The notes beneath the pieces are model-generated. The model was not told the origin of the DNA and ran no database searches. It worked only from the letters and a program-made list of their open reading frames with translations. From the NCBI RefSeq assembly GCF_051106095.1, contig NC_135789.1:23741764-23805763 (forward strand): 64,000 bases of DNA, read 5' to 3'. Positions 37,188-49,434 of this stretch are shown piece after piece (the stretch's first letter is position 1; each line of letters begins with the position of its first letter). The position numbers and the translations under genes are program-made. The stretch comes from Pogona vitticeps. Taxonomy: Eukaryota; Chordata; Lepidosauria; Squamata; Agamidae.

Positions 37188-40100
37188 ATGGCAGATTGGC
37201 AGGTGTTGGCATCCCCAACAAAACTTTATTCAGTGGCAGGACCGTCGTGCAGGGGCCACCGGCTCCTGGCACGGCGGAGCATCGTCACATTGGGAGTGTC
37301 CCTTGCATTCGCTGGGACACTCCTAGTCTCTTCCATGCTGGTCGGGCTGGGGCCCTGCAGCTTGGCCCTCTCGGTGACCGTGGCCGCTGGCGCCAGCGTG
37401 GCCATCGCTGCCGCCCTGGGTCCCGAGGAGCCCTCGCTGGGCCTATTGGGCCGCTGGCCCCACCATCAGGACCAGCCACCAGAAGGCCAGGCAATGCGGA
37501 TCTGCCCTATTTGTGGGCATCAAGAGCCTTTCTTCCGTCCCCTGCAGATCTGGTAAGGAAGGGCCCTGCAAAAAAGGGAGAGGGTGAGGGAGAAGGCAGC
37601 GTCTGTAGTGAGCTCCGCTCCCTATATATTTTTTTCTTTTTTTGGTAAATGCTATGATTTATTTTTTTTATTTTTTTAAAATTTATCTATTTCTAAAGAA
37701 TGAAAAGACAATCGACCATATTGCAAATATTAAATACAAAACTATCCCCCACATTTCTCCAAATCACACATATACCTTTCCCCATCACCTTTTAAAGAAA
37801 TAATGACCAATAGTCCAGGTCTCTTTTCAAACCACATGTCTCAAAGTCTATTTTATCAGCATATTTTAATAATGGCTTCCAATGTTTCGTGAATTTACTA
37901 TGGCATATTTGTCCTCTATGTCAGTGGTCCCCAACCTTGGGCCTCCAGATGTTCTTGGAGTACAACTCGCAGAAGCTTTCCCCATTACCTCTGCTGGCCA
38001 GGATTTCTGGGAGTTGAAGTCCAAGAACATCTGGAGGCCCAAGGTTGAGGACCACTGCTCTATGTGCTCTAACTTTATTAGTACAGTAATTTTTCCATCA
38101 GCAATGTATACCATATTTTACTTGTGAATGCTTGCAGTGAGAGATCTTGGGGTTTTTTCCCAATTTTTAGCTATTTCAGATCTTGCGGTGCCTATAAGAT
38201 TTGCAACTAATTCTTTATATTGTAGTTTCTCATTTCCCCCTGTGAATAATGAAAATAACAATAATGTTTCATTAATCTCTATTTTTGATTAGTCAGTGTT
38301 TCTATCCATTTAATTACCTCCAGCCAAAAAGTTTCTATTTTGGGGCAAGAGATCCACATATGTTCCAGAGTTCCCTTTTGTCTGCAGTTCCTCCAACATT
38401 TATCAGATACATCTTTATTAATTCTATGTAGTTTTGTAGGGGATAGATGCTATCAATGCACTAACTTTAGAACCATTTCTTTTGTACTTGCTGAAATAGA
38501 TGTATATGGATATTTTTTTCCAGATTCCTGTCCAAATTTCTTCAGGTATATTAATATTTAAATTTGTTTCCCACACTGTTTTAGAACCTCCACCTTTTCC
38601 ATATTCTTTCTCAATAATGCTTTTATATATTATAATGCTTTTATATATTAGGGAGGTTAGTCCTCTCTTTTTATTTTTATCTTTTTGTATACAATATTGT
38701 TCAAATTCAGTTAATGTTCTTAGATGGCCAGTTTTTTGTGAGTCGCGAAACTTCTTATTTGTTTTATTTGTAGCCAATTGCTTTTTATTTGCTTTATTTT
38801 TTTCTTCTATTTGCCTGATAGTAAGTGGTTCCCCTGAGTCGAATAAGTCATTAATTCTATATATTCCAATTTGCTTCCATTCCTTAAATTGTGCATATTT
38901 CTCTTTAAAATCTGGGTGATCCATGAGGGGACATAAAGGGGATACTGGGGGGGGGCAATGTTTTACTATGTTTTCTCCATATCCTTAATGTTTCAGAAAT
39001 GAATGGGTTCTGTATTTGTTCTCCTTTTCCAATTTTTTTTGTAGTATAAATATACTTATTTACTATGTCCGTTTTCATTTCACTTTCCATTTTGACCCAA
39101 TCGGAAATTTTACAAGTCTCGTCAATTTGTATAAATTTAATAATTGGGTTTATTTGCAAAGCTTCATAATATTTTTGGAGCTGTGGTATCCCTAATTCCC
39201 CATTTTGACCGTGTCTATATTTGACACTGTTTATAAATCTTATCTTCTTTCCTTTTCCTGCAATAAAATTTTCTAGCTTTCCTTGCCATAGTTTTACTTT
39301 TTTTTATCTGGCTGTAATGGGATATTTTGAAATAGAAATGGAAATTTTGGTAATATATAAGATTTAATCAAAGCAATTCTCCCCAGCATTGATAGGTTCA
39401 AATTGACCCACTTTGTCATTTTTTTCTTTTGTGAATTTAAATAGATTTTTATAATTTCTGTAGATTAATTGATAAAGATCTTTTGTTACCCATATTCCTG
39501 AAAAGTGGGGAAGAGAGTCTAATTTTAATAAATGTATATATTCCCCCATTCACATTAAAACAACAAATAACCGAAGCCTGGAATTCTCTAGAGATATATG
39601 TAGCAAACCTATTAGTAGATCACTCAAAAGCAAAGATGATACTTCTAGGAGATTTTAATGCACGTCTTGGCCCTGATGATGCCAGCCTTGAATTTGAGTA
39701 CAAGGAGTTTTTTAATGATCCGGATAACTCTTATAAATTTCTCCCTTCCCCAAGGCTTTTTAAAGACTCAACCTCAAATCTTGCAGGATTGTATCTGGCC
39801 AAAGTAGCCACCAAATTGGATCTGTACCTTTTGAATGGAGTTCACCTCTATGTCAGGACAAGGATCTAGTACTATTGATTATATGCTAGTTTGTGCCTCT
39901 CTAATCCCACTCATAACCAGCTTCCAGGTGTTACCCTACTTAGAGAGTGACCATTTCCCCCTACTGCTTCAGGCTAAATTCTCGTTTACAACCCAAATTA
40001 TGACTGAGCAGCCTTCTTATGAAGGCCCGCAAGTATTAAGTTATACAGTGAGATGGTCCGCACAAATTCAATCAGGTTTAGAGAAATAACAGAGGTCAAA

Positions 40101-41445
40101 GATCACAGTATTCATAAATTCGAAGAGCGGGATCATAATGTACAGATTGACCCCATTAAGATCTATAATAGTTTAAAACAGGAATTAAAAATAAATTTAC
40201 CTGAACCTAAAGACCACCCATTCACATCCTTTAGGAAGTCCAAACCCTGGTTTGATAAAGATTGTCAAGGAGCAAGAAAAGCCCTTACAGCTTTCTATTA
40301 CCTGTTTAAAAAAAATCAAACAACAAACAAAGACAGGAAATCCAACAGAAGCTTGGGATTCAAAAAGCAGCATACAAACATCTAATTTATCAAAAGAAAA
40401 AAAGAATACACTCATTCCCTATGGGAGGAAATAATTTTAGTTGCAAAACAGAAAAACTCTTCTAAGTTCTGGCGATTGGTTAGGGTCAAGAGACAAAATC
40501 TCCCCTGCCAAATTGATCCTCCAATTTCCCATTGTAAAACGGGAAACGGGACCCTCCGGCTTTACTTGCCCTCTGGCTCACTGAGGGTCTTGTTTTCTCC
40601 CACAGGTTGCAGCGTTGCCTGGAGGCGCCTCCTCCTCCCTTTGGTTCTCCTGCCCCGATCCCTCCTGCCCCTCTCCTTCCTCCCCCTGCCCCTCTGGCCC
40701 CGCTCTGTTCTTCCCGTGCCCGTCAGGCCCCGATCCCTCCTGCCCCAGCCTTTTTTGCCCCGATCCCTCCTGCCCCAGCCTTTTTTGCCCCGATCCCTCC
40801 TGCCCCGATCCCTCTGGCCTTTTCCAGCGTCTCCAGCCAGGCCCCATCTGTTCCTCCAGGTACGGCCTTGGGCAGGGGGTCAGGGGTGGTCTCCCTCCGC
40901 CTGGGCCGTGGGGCAAGTGGAGGCAGTGGGTCTCCCGGTGGGTGCCTCCTCGGGCCCTGCCTCGGTGGGTTCCCTGCCCAACCGGGATGGGTGCCCTGTA
41001 AGGCTCTGGGCTCCCGGCCCTGTCATTCCAGAGGGGAGGACTGTGGGGCGCCCTAGAGGTTTGGCCAGGGAGCTTCCCTGCCTTTGGCCGCCCCACGGGC
41101 GGGGGTGGAGGGGGCACGCATGTGTGTGTCGGTGCCTGAGTGGGAATGGGCCAAGTGGGGGCCCCCACCCCACACTGGCAAACCCCACACTCATTGGGCC
41201 CCCTCGTGATCCATGGTCCCAATCCTGGGAGCTGGGAAGGGGGGGAGGAAGGATCCCATGGACCCAAACGATCGCCATAGGGCGGTCAGTTATCCAGTCA
41301 AGTTTCCACTGATAGAATGTGTACACTTCTTTCCCTGACAGCTGAAGAAATGGAGTGGAGCCCGTCCACCGAGGACGAGGAGGCTATGGATTGGGCTCCT
41401 TCCATCTATGATGAGGAGGAGCCCATGGATTGGAGCCCCTCGTAA
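37188..41445 (+). CDS. unknown three-exon membrane protein gene, copy 1
   Basis: Exons 37,188-37,552, 40,606-40,859 and 41,342-41,445. The ATG has a strong start context (CGCCACAATGG). Donors TG|GTAAGG and AG|GTACGG and acceptors TCCCACAG|G and CCCTGACAG|C join in phase into 240 residues ending in TAA. Seen in the protein: hydrophobic segments at about 31-54 and 57-77, CPICGH at 106-111 (only one such pair, so a zinc site would need a partner), a proline-rich part at 129-206 with PIPPAPAFFA repeats, and an acidic tail with MEWSPS, MDWAPS and MDWSPS at 210, 222 and 235. I do not recognise the family. Membrane location is inferred from hydrophobicity alone. Intron 1 is filled by LINE fragments. 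After the stop, a donor-like CAG|GTGAGG at 41,450 suggests a further 3' UTR exon. It could be a lineage-specific gene or a known one too diverged to name. Confidence 0.6.
37626..39478 (-). mobile_element. L1 LINE 3' fragment in intron 1 of the unknown gene
   Basis: The minus strand encodes the C-terminal half of L1 ORF2: a KVNLNLSMLGRI-like stretch, AGKGKKIRFINS-like, then EEIWTGIWKK and RIDKDVSDKCW-like segments. It ends in an A-rich tail at the low-coordinate side. 5'-truncated and broken by frameshifts. A hAT MITE sits inside at 37,922. Confidence 0.75.
37922..38057. mobile_element. palindromic hAT-type MITE inside the L1 fragment, copy 1
   Basis: Hairpin with CAGTGGTCCCCAACCTTGGG at the left end and its near complement at the right, flanked by the 8-bp duplication CTCTATGT (37,914-37,921 and 38,058-38,065). 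Confidence 0.9.
39484..40545 (+). mobile_element. LINE endonuclease fragment, different family from the L1 beside it
   Basis: The plus strand has LILINVYIPPFTLKQQI and MILLGDFNARLG, the core of an exonuclease-endonuclease-phosphatase domain, then STIDYMLV and ESDHFPLLL, and a KPWFDKDC linker. The GDFNARLG form fits Jockey/L2-type rather than L1 elements. Frame breaks separate the pieces. It stops about 60 bp before exon 2 of the unknown gene. Confidence 0.65.
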
Positions 41446-41920
41446 AACAGGTGAGGAAGGGGAGGGGGTCGGAGCGCTCAACCCCGGTTGGGGGGCAGAG
41501 GCCCTTTCCACCCACCCCCCAGCCTCCTGCTGGAGGAGAGAGCACCTCAGCCGGCCCAAACCTTTGCAGGACCGGAACCCCAATTTTGTAAGGCCTGGGA
41601 AAGCCAAAGGCAGGTGGGCGGCTGAGAAGGGGAGGCTCCCTGGGTGTCCCCTGCAATTTGTGGGGGGGGGAGCGAGGCTGCAAGGGGTGGGTTCCTGGTG
41701 TGCCAGACCTGGACACCCTCCAGCCGGCCACCTTCAGCCCAGGGAGGGGGCTTGGGCTTCCTTCCTTCTCAGGGGAAAAGGACTCGGGGTACAGGGAGCG
41801 GGTAGCCGGGGTTAGCCCCTGTCCCAGCCCCCCTCCTGAGGGTCTCTCTGCTTCTCCTCCTTTGCCCCAGGCTCCACGCTGAATGAAAGAAGACCTGGGG
41901 CCAGCAAATCACACCCTGCC
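41446..41920 (+). other. probable 3' UTR intron and terminal exon of the unknown gene, cut by the junction
   Basis: A donor CAG|GTGAGG follows at 41,450 and a strong pyrimidine tract ends in CCCCAG at 41,870, so a last exon could begin at 41,871. Only 50 bp later, at 41,921, the unit ends and the next copy starts inside IFT22 exon 5, so any such exon runs antisense into the next IFT22. Confidence 0.4.
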
Positions 41921-44900
41921 CAGCTGCAACCTATTGAGTGGGGAAGCTTCAAAGATGGAGAGCCAAAGCATTATTAGAAGGTCTGCTCGGAGAGACACGC
42001 CACACCCCCTGTGTTGTCAAAGAGGCAGGAGAGAAATGGACAAACTACAATGGCAGCTAGAAGAGGAAGAGATTTGTTTGTGTGTGACCTTTTGCGGGTC
42101 AAAATGCACTGCCACAGACTCATGGAGCGCTTGTCCATTTCCCCCATTATGGCAAAGTCAGGACTCAGTGGGAATATGGGGAATGGACAAAGGCACATGC
42201 ATCATTAATACTAAAGGACTGCATCTCCCTCCATGAGTCTGCTCAAGTGTTAAGATCATCCGGAGAGACCCTTTTCTCCATCCCACTACCTTTACAGTTG
42301 TGTTTGATGGAGACACAGGACAAGGCCTTCTCTGTGGCTGCTCCCAGAGACTCTGGAACTCCCTCCCACTGGAGGCCAGTCTGGCCCAGTCTTTGCTGTC
42401 CTTCTGCAAGCAAGCCAAGACTTTTCTCTTCAGGAAGACTTTCCCTGAGTGACTGGCTTGCCTGAGTGAGGTTTTTAAAATGGATTGTTGTACCTTAACT
42501 GCATTGAACGTGTTTTTAGTATTGATTTTATTTACCCTATACTGTATACCCACAGCAGCTCACACAGAACTTAATCTTTTAAGATCCCACAATATATTGT
42601 CCATTCCCCTGTCCATTCTTTTTTCTTCTTCTCCAACATGCCAAAACAAACTAAAAAGGTTACCTCTTAGGAAACAACCCAATACATTGTTAAGGAATAA
42701 AAACGTTGATGGCCTTACGCAAGTTGAGGTTCTCTGGGTCTCCCCCACTGCCTGGCTTGCGATGGGCAATGAGCAAGCACTGGCTCTCAAGCAGCTGCTG
42801 CTGGTGGACAAAGTACGAATGCCACATCTCGATTTCCTTCACGTGGCTGGGCAAGCCCGGGTTGAAGACCACGACGACCCCGTGGGCATCCTTCACCAGA
42901 GCTGGCCAACAAGTCTCGAATCTGGAAGCAAGACAGGCACACCCCATGGCTGGGAATACAGAAGGCACTTCCAGTTTGAGGTTCTGCAGCTGGATTTTTA
43001 TGCACAGATCAAGTTGGATCTGATTGAAATCAAACATTTAATTTTTTAAAAAATAGGGGTTTTTTATTTTAAATTTTGAAAAATCAATTTTTGTTATTTA
43101 ACTTTTTAAAATCATTGCTGATTATCTACTCTGGCACAGGACAATACTGTGGGGAATGTTCTTCAGTGAGCCCCCCCCAAACTTGTGCCTCATCTGATGT
43201 TTCATTTTTGGATGAAATAAAGATCTGGGTATAACAGAGACTTTACTCTGTGGTGGAGCCCTGTGTGTTGGTGGCTGCCTGACCAATCTCTAACCTCACA
43301 GGTTCAATTTTGAACATTTAGGACTCGCACATAGTGGCTGTCATTATTCATCCTAGATGGGCCAAAATCTTGTTGAGCCACTATGCAAGTTAAAAATTTT
43401 CCGTTGCACAATGAGCAGCATGATTTGTTAACTCAGGGCAATTCAGTTCTAGACATTATGTCTTTGGGGTAACAGCGCAACAGGATTTCAGCCACCAAGG
43501 ATATGTTTAGATGAAGGTCAGTGAGCTGAAGGGAGCATTTTCGTTAGCAAAGTCTGAGGAAGTGAATTCGAATTCATGCACCTTGGCACTGAAATAAACT
43601 GATTACTCTTTAAGAGATCAATACTTTTCTGTTTTTATTTTTGCTAGACATGCAGGAACAAACAAATGCAGCTTCCTCATTGAAATTGGCTAGAGTTGAT
43701 TTAAAAGCCCATCTTTCAACACCGTGTGCATATTGTGTCTTTAGTTCTGTTCTTTACATTTATTCCATAGGTCCCTAAATTAATGACTACTGTATTTAAT
43801 TATTGAGTAGAATGGATAATATGATAACCCTGCTGTGAGGGTTATCATACTATCACTAGCTGGGTGAGATAAGTCAAATGAATAAGTAAATCAATCAATT
43901 AATCAATCAGTCAATCAGTCACTGCTGTGAACATGTTACATTTTAGAATCTCTTTGTGGCATTTAAAAATATTGGTATTTTTGGTCACTAAGTGAATTAA
44001 ATAAAAATAAAGATATATAATTTAAACCACCGGGGAAAGTTCCTTGAACCATCGTTGCGCATCTGAACTGAACCTATGCTGAGAGAGGTGGCAAAGTACA
44101 TGGCAGGCCCACTTACTTTTGATCCCCACCACAATCCCACAGTTCAAATCGACACCTGGCTCCTTTGCCGTTTCCACCAATTTGGGGATTCTCATATTCT
44201 AGGATTCTGAAATGAAAGAAATACAGATACAAGCAACTTTAACATCCCCACGTAATAAAGGCAAAAAATACAAGAAATACATGTATGTACGAGCAACTTT
44301 AACACCACAATGTCATATATGCAAAAAATACAAGTATTCAATACAATATTGTATAAATACAACAAAGGATCAGGCTGTGTCATGGCACAAGAGGTATTGC
44401 TCACCCTGCATGATGATCCTTTGAGGGAGGCCAACAGGGGTAAAATGTCCCTGCTGGTCCTTCTCAAACCCTCAGGGTCTTTGATGCCATTGACCACGGT
44501 ATCCTCCTGGGGAGGCTCTCTCGACTGGGGATCGGTGACCTGGCTCGGTCCTGGCTCCAGTCCTTCCTGGAAGACCGTCCCCAGAGAGTGCAACTTGGAA
44601 GAGACGGTCTCCACCTCTTTGACTTTCGATTGTGAGAGTCCCTCAAGGGCTCAGCATCTCCCTGTTGCTGCTTAATATCAGAGGCCACTGGGGGAGGTCA
44701 CCCATATGCCGACGGACACACTGCTCTCTCTCTCTCCTTCCAGCCTTCTCCAGTGGATGCGGTCCCATCCCTTGAATGCGACCTGGCTGCGGTACTGGAG
44801 TGGACGGGGGTGGGGGCAACAGATTGAGGCTGAACCTGGACAAGATGGAGGTCTTTCAGGTGGGTGCTCTGGCTGTCTGCAGACCGGATGTCCCTCTCCT

Positions 44901-47762
44901 AAGAGGGTGCGACTCTCGCTGCGAAGAATGGGATTTGTAGTTCAGATGTCCTACTGGACCCAACACTGTCTGTGGACATTCAAATAGCGTCCACCGATTG
45001 CCACCGGAGGCAGATTGCCCCGGCTGTGCCCCTCTTTTGCCAGCTTCAAGGTGACAGTTCTAACCTATAAAGCCCTAAACAGTTTGGGACCTCATTACTT
45101 GGCAGAAAGCCTTGCTTCCAACAGGAAGGACCTGCATCTCAAGCAAGCCAACTGAGGATGCTAACCCCAAGAGAGGCCTTTTGCGGAGGGGTCGAAGCAC
45201 CCATGAAAGACCATGTTTATAAACTGAATATAAGAGCAAATTAACACGGTACAAAAGAAATGCAACATCGAAACAGTTCAAACCTGTGTGGACCGCTTAA
45301 TGTTCCATAGGTGGGTGGAAACAATACATTCTAATTTTTGTTGATGGTATTTCAAGATACCGTGTAGCTTATTTACTGAAAGAGAAAAACCAAACTTCTG
45401 AAATGGAAGGAATTTGAGAGAAAACTAAGGCCAATATTAACAGACAATAATAATAATAATTCATGTGCCCTCAAGTCAATTCTGACTTATTCGGGTTTTC
45501 CAGGCAGAGGGTACCCAGAAGTGAGGAATCAAACTCCCAACTTCTGGTTCTGCAGCCAGAGACCTAAACCATGGAGCTACCCAGCCAGCTGTTATGCTAT
45601 TGTAAGAACCATGTGCTGTCAAGTCATTTCTGACTTCTGGTGATCTTTTTTTTAGGGTTTTCCAAGTAGAAAATACACAGAAGGGATTTACCCTTCCCTT
45701 CTTCCAGGGGGAAATCTGTGGAACTGGGCAGCTGGCCCAAGGCCACCCAGGCTGGCTCTTCTCCCAGGAGGTGCAGTGAGAATTCGAACTCCCAACCTCT
45801 GGCTCCGCACTCAGAGACCTAAACTACAGAGCTACTCAGCCAGCTTGTGAGAGCCTATTTGGGCTCATTTACAAAGCTGAAATGCACAATTTCCTGGGGA
45901 AGTACTTTTCAGAGTTTGTAGGGTTCCAGATGGCTTTGCAGAGGGAGAAAAACCAAACACCTGCTTGTGAGGTTTTGCATTTAACAAGCCGTGCTACACA
46001 GGAATAGAACAAAGCCTGTTTTTTGACTAGGCATTGCGGCCGGGCAGCACACACATACCTTACTCCTTGGGTTGGGATGTAGGTGCCAATCCCCTCCGTG
46101 CTTTCTGATAAGAAGTTCGCTAAAACAGATTTTCCAGCCTGCCATAAATAAGCACAGAAGCATGATTTACCATTTATCGGAGCAGCTGGGAGCTACAGTG
46201 AAGCATTAATTAATTGAGTGACTGGTTTATTTATTACTTTCATTTAAACGCACACACACAAACACACACACACATATAAAACCCATAACAATCTAACGGC
46301 AAACAGCAGCTTGTTATATTCCATCAAGTTGGTGACTATTTGAATTAGGTAAAGGTAAAGGTTCCCCTTGACATTTAGTCAGCCATGTGCGGCTCTAGGG
46401 CGCGGTGCTCATCCCCATCTCCAAGCCATAGAGCCAGTGTTTGTCCAAAGACGGTTTCCGTGGTCACGTGGCCAGCGAGACTAGACACAGAACGCCGTGA
46501 CCTTCCCACCGAGGTGGTACCTATTTATCGACTCACATTTTTTATGTGCTTTTGAACGGCTAGGTTGGCAAGGAGCTGGGACAAGTGACGGGAGCTCACT
46601 CCATCGCGTGGATTCGATCTTACGACAGCTGTTCTTCCGACCTTGCAGCACAGAGGGATCTGTGGTTTAACCCATAGCGCCACCATGTCCCTATTTGAAT
46701 TCGTGGCCTCCAAATGGTCCTGTCCATTAACAGCCCTGCTCATCTCTTGCAAATGAAGAGCTGTGGTTTCTGTCACCGAGTCAGTCCATCTCATATTCAG
46801 GCTTCCTCTTTTCCTGCTCCCTTCAGCTTTTCCTAGCATGATTGCCTTTTCCAATGAGTCTTCTTTTACCATCACCAGCTCCAAGTATCATGTTTCCTTC
46901 TGGAGAAACATGACTATCACCTAACAGAGAGGATATCTGTGGAAAAGGGAGGGTTCTAATGCTGGTGGATGCTTGCACAGGTTATTCCCCTCCCGCACCC
47001 CTTTCCAAAAATCTTCCCCCAGTTGCCTTATAAAGTGCTTAAAAGCTGGGGCCGGCTAAGGGGCGCATATTTACAACTCGTTTTCACCCAGCTCAGGATC
47101 TTACCAGCAGACCCTACGGATGGGGGTGCACTCTTATTTCCCATGAGCCCCAATCTGCAATGCTTCATTCCTAGGACATTTCCCCTGAAATGTTTAGCAC
47201 ACTCCCACTCATCCTTTCCCAGCCACTGGCACCGCTGGCTGGGACTGATGGGAGTTGTAGTCCACACTATTTGAAGAGATCAGCCCAGGGAAGCATGCCT
47301 TCAGCCTACTTACAGCTCCTGTGCATGCCAGCACCACTTCTCCCTCTGCTTTATTTTAATTTTAGTGCAACTCGCTTTGCAATCCTGGTGATAAATACAT
47401 GCAATAAACAAATGAATGCACAAATAAAGGGATGGCTATATACATAAATGTATAAATAGTCTGATGGCTACTAGTTCTCCCTTCTGTCTCCTCCTCTGGA
47501 ACACGAAGTAGCAACTTTGTTGAGAGGCTTTTTATGGATCTATTTAGGTATTTATTTATTTATTTATTTATTTCGACTTTTCCAGCGAGGCATCGTTTGT
47601 AGTAACGTTCCAGCGCTTGGCTTGCTAACAGGGGAGACAGGATAAATCCTCTTCGTCAGATCTAAAGGGTAGCCAGAAATGAGAAAAACTGAGGTGTGTG
47701 TGTGTGTCCCATCTCAGACTCACCTCGCTGGGGCCAACGAAGAGGATTTTCACCTTCAGCAT
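41909..47762 (-). CDS. IFT22: IFT22 copy 2, C-terminally truncated by the tandem junction
   Basis: Exons 47,724-47,762, 46,059-46,138, 44,117-44,206 and 42,719-42,921 have the same splice sites and the same protein as copy 1. The last exon begins at 41,946 with the same acceptor, but after 26 bases the sequence leaves IFT22 at the junction and reads G-R-V-stop (stop at 41,909-41,911). The product would be 149 residues: 1-146 as in copy 1, then three new ones. Lost are residues 147-188, including the conserved C-terminal helix (EDIRMEFIKYLK). The GTPase motifs remain. The stop is in the last exon, so decay of the message by the usual junction rule is not expected. The promoter is also duplicated. 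Whether it is expressed or folds is unknown; it may be a pseudogene in progress. Confidence 0.8.
42245..42473 (+). repeat. L2-like LINE 3' coding fragment, copy 2
   Basis: Duplicate of 25,755-25,985; differs mainly in a C run. Confidence 0.6.
44383..45128 (+). repeat. LINE reverse transcriptase fragment, copy 2
   Basis: Duplicate of 27,895-28,640 with a few substitutions; equally broken. Confidence 0.65.
45464..45590 (-). repeat. tRNA-type SINE, short copy, unit 2
   Basis: Duplicate of 28,976-29,102. Confidence 0.7.
45609..45845 (-). repeat. tRNA-type SINE, longer copy, unit 2
   Basis: Duplicate of 29,121-29,356 with one extra T in a homopolymer. Confidence 0.75.
46347..46690 (-). repeat. 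Sauria SINE, unit 2
   Basis: Duplicate of 29,858-30,201, with the same CTATTTGAATT flanks. Confidence 0.95.
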
Positions 47763-47943
47763 ACCTTTCCGGACCAGGCCGCAAAGCCTCGGCCTCGCGT
47801 AGGGAAAGAATCCGATGTGAGGGGTCGAACGGTGGGCCGAAGAATCCCCGCGGCTCCGCCCAACTCAGCGGCACCGCGTTGCTAGGGACGGTTGCTAGGG
47901 GCGGAGAGAAGCTGGAGGGAGGAGAGGCGGCCTCCACGCTAGG
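47763..47943. promoter_or_regulatory. IFT22: IFT22 copy 2 promoter with X-box-like sites
   Basis: GTTGCTAGGGAC (47,878-47,889) and GTTGCTAGGGGC (47,891-47,902) are kept unchanged from copy 1, so the truncated copy has its own promoter. Confidence 0.5.
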
Positions 47944-48394
47944 TCTCAGTTCAACAGGAGAAGCTTGTTCCTCTCGCAGACGAGAAGCCTTCCCTGTTGA
48001 CCTATTTGCTTATATTTCTGATGCTGGAAGTAGAGCTTTGGAAATTTACTTTTTTTGGGTGGGGGGGAGAAGCAGTTCCCGACATCGGATAGGATGCTCT
48101 GGGAATTGCCATTTCCAGAAAGGGGAAAACCAAGGACAGAAATTTTCCCTAGCTCTAGAGTGGGGGGAAAACAGGTGAGCCATATATTTCTGGCATGGCA
48201 ACAAGAATCCCTGGCTGATCCTCTTTGCCTCTTTTCTCCTCCCTGAGGGACCAGATTCAGGCAGATTCAGGCCAGCCTTTCAAACATGCCTCTAATAAAG
48301 GGCAACCTCCTAATTTAACACCCCCCCCAACAGCATGGAGCAATACCTGCTCCAAGGAAAAGGGCAGTTCTTTTGCAAAAAAAGAGAGAAGAAA

Positions 48395-48485
48395 ACATAC
48401 ATACATACATACATACATACATACATACATACATACATACATACATACATACATACATACATACATACATACATACATACATACA

Positions 48486-48514
<29 letters not shown>
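48395..48514. repeat. ACAT microsatellite, unit 2
   Basis: About 30 ACAT units, longer than the 26 or so in unit 1. Confidence 0.97.
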
Positions 48515-48517
<3 letters not shown>

Positions 48518-49335
48518 ATCCCCCCTGCCCCCCAAGAAGTCAGGCATGTGTGAAACAGAGGGCGAGAGGGGGTACCCCACTCACTGGAGAGCCGTCTCTC
48601 CTCAACAAGGACGTGGACCCCAAAAACCAGCACCAGAACCTGCAGTGGTACCTCAGCAGGAGACAGGGATAGAGGAGCTGACAGAAGACCTACAGAAAGG
48701 GAGAAAATGGGGGAAGAGAGAGAAAAGGAGGGTGGCGTTTGAAGCAGGGGCCGGAGAGGTAGAGAGGAGAAAAGACCAGTCACCGCTTGGTAGTAACTGG
48801 TCTTTTGTGCAGTTACTGCATCCACACTCATACCAGTTGGGAATGGGTGTGGAGGCAGGATCCTTGGACTGGATTATGGGAGAGGTTAAGAGGAGGCAGA
48901 TTGTAGGAGGAGAGCGGAGGTTCCCCCCTAGACTCTCTTACTGGGGAGACGCGGAGGCGAGGGAGTAGAGGAGGAGATGGAGAGAAAAAAAGGAACAAGG
49001 AGAGAGAGAGAAAGGAGAGAAAGGTTGGGATGGAGAGACAGGGAGAGGAAGAGAAGGAGTTTACAGGGAGGGCCCTGGGAGAACCAAGACCCCGATGGAC
49101 GGATCCTGTCGGATGACGACCTGGACGAGGAAACCATATGGATTGGGTCCCCGCGGATCTCCCGAAACCATGGGACAACAACAGTGATAGAAACCCATTC
49201 CTGTTTGACGAATGGAAGCTCCTTCCGGACCCGTTGGCAGAAGGAGAAAGGACTTGCCATCCTCTTCCAGACACTTGTTTCTTGTTTAATGCCCCAATAA
49301 ATCGCACACCTGCTTTGAAACAACACAGATCTACC
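48515..49335 (+). other. unidentified purine-rich region, unit 2
   Basis: Duplicate of 32,005-32,830. One of the overlapping frames that is open in unit 1 is closed here by a stop, which argues against that frame being coding. Confidence 0.25.
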
Positions 49336-49434
49336 GGTTTCTTGAAATTGAATGTGGAGCCTAAACTCGAACCCTCACCGCATGGCAGTCTTTTTCAGCT
49401 CTGTGATCTTTTAAGATTTTTGAACAGGGTAGGC

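Larger units (their letters stand above)
25424..41920. repeat. tandem duplication unit, copy 1 (about 16.5 kb)
   Basis: Sequence from CAGCTGCAACCT at 25,424 is repeated near-identically from 41,921 and again from 58,409. Left of 25,424 the copies stop matching: copy 1 continues into IFT22 exon 5, while copies 2 and 3 are preceded by the right end of the previous unit. Each unit holds IFT22 (minus) and an unknown three-exon gene (plus). Confidence 0.95.

Noticed and set aside
40476-41312. Proline/serine-rich open frames of 229-278 codons around the second exon of the unknown gene
   Set aside because: They are other frames of the same GC-rich exon and introns. Only the frame continuing the spliced reading (PIPPAPAFFA) joins in phase.
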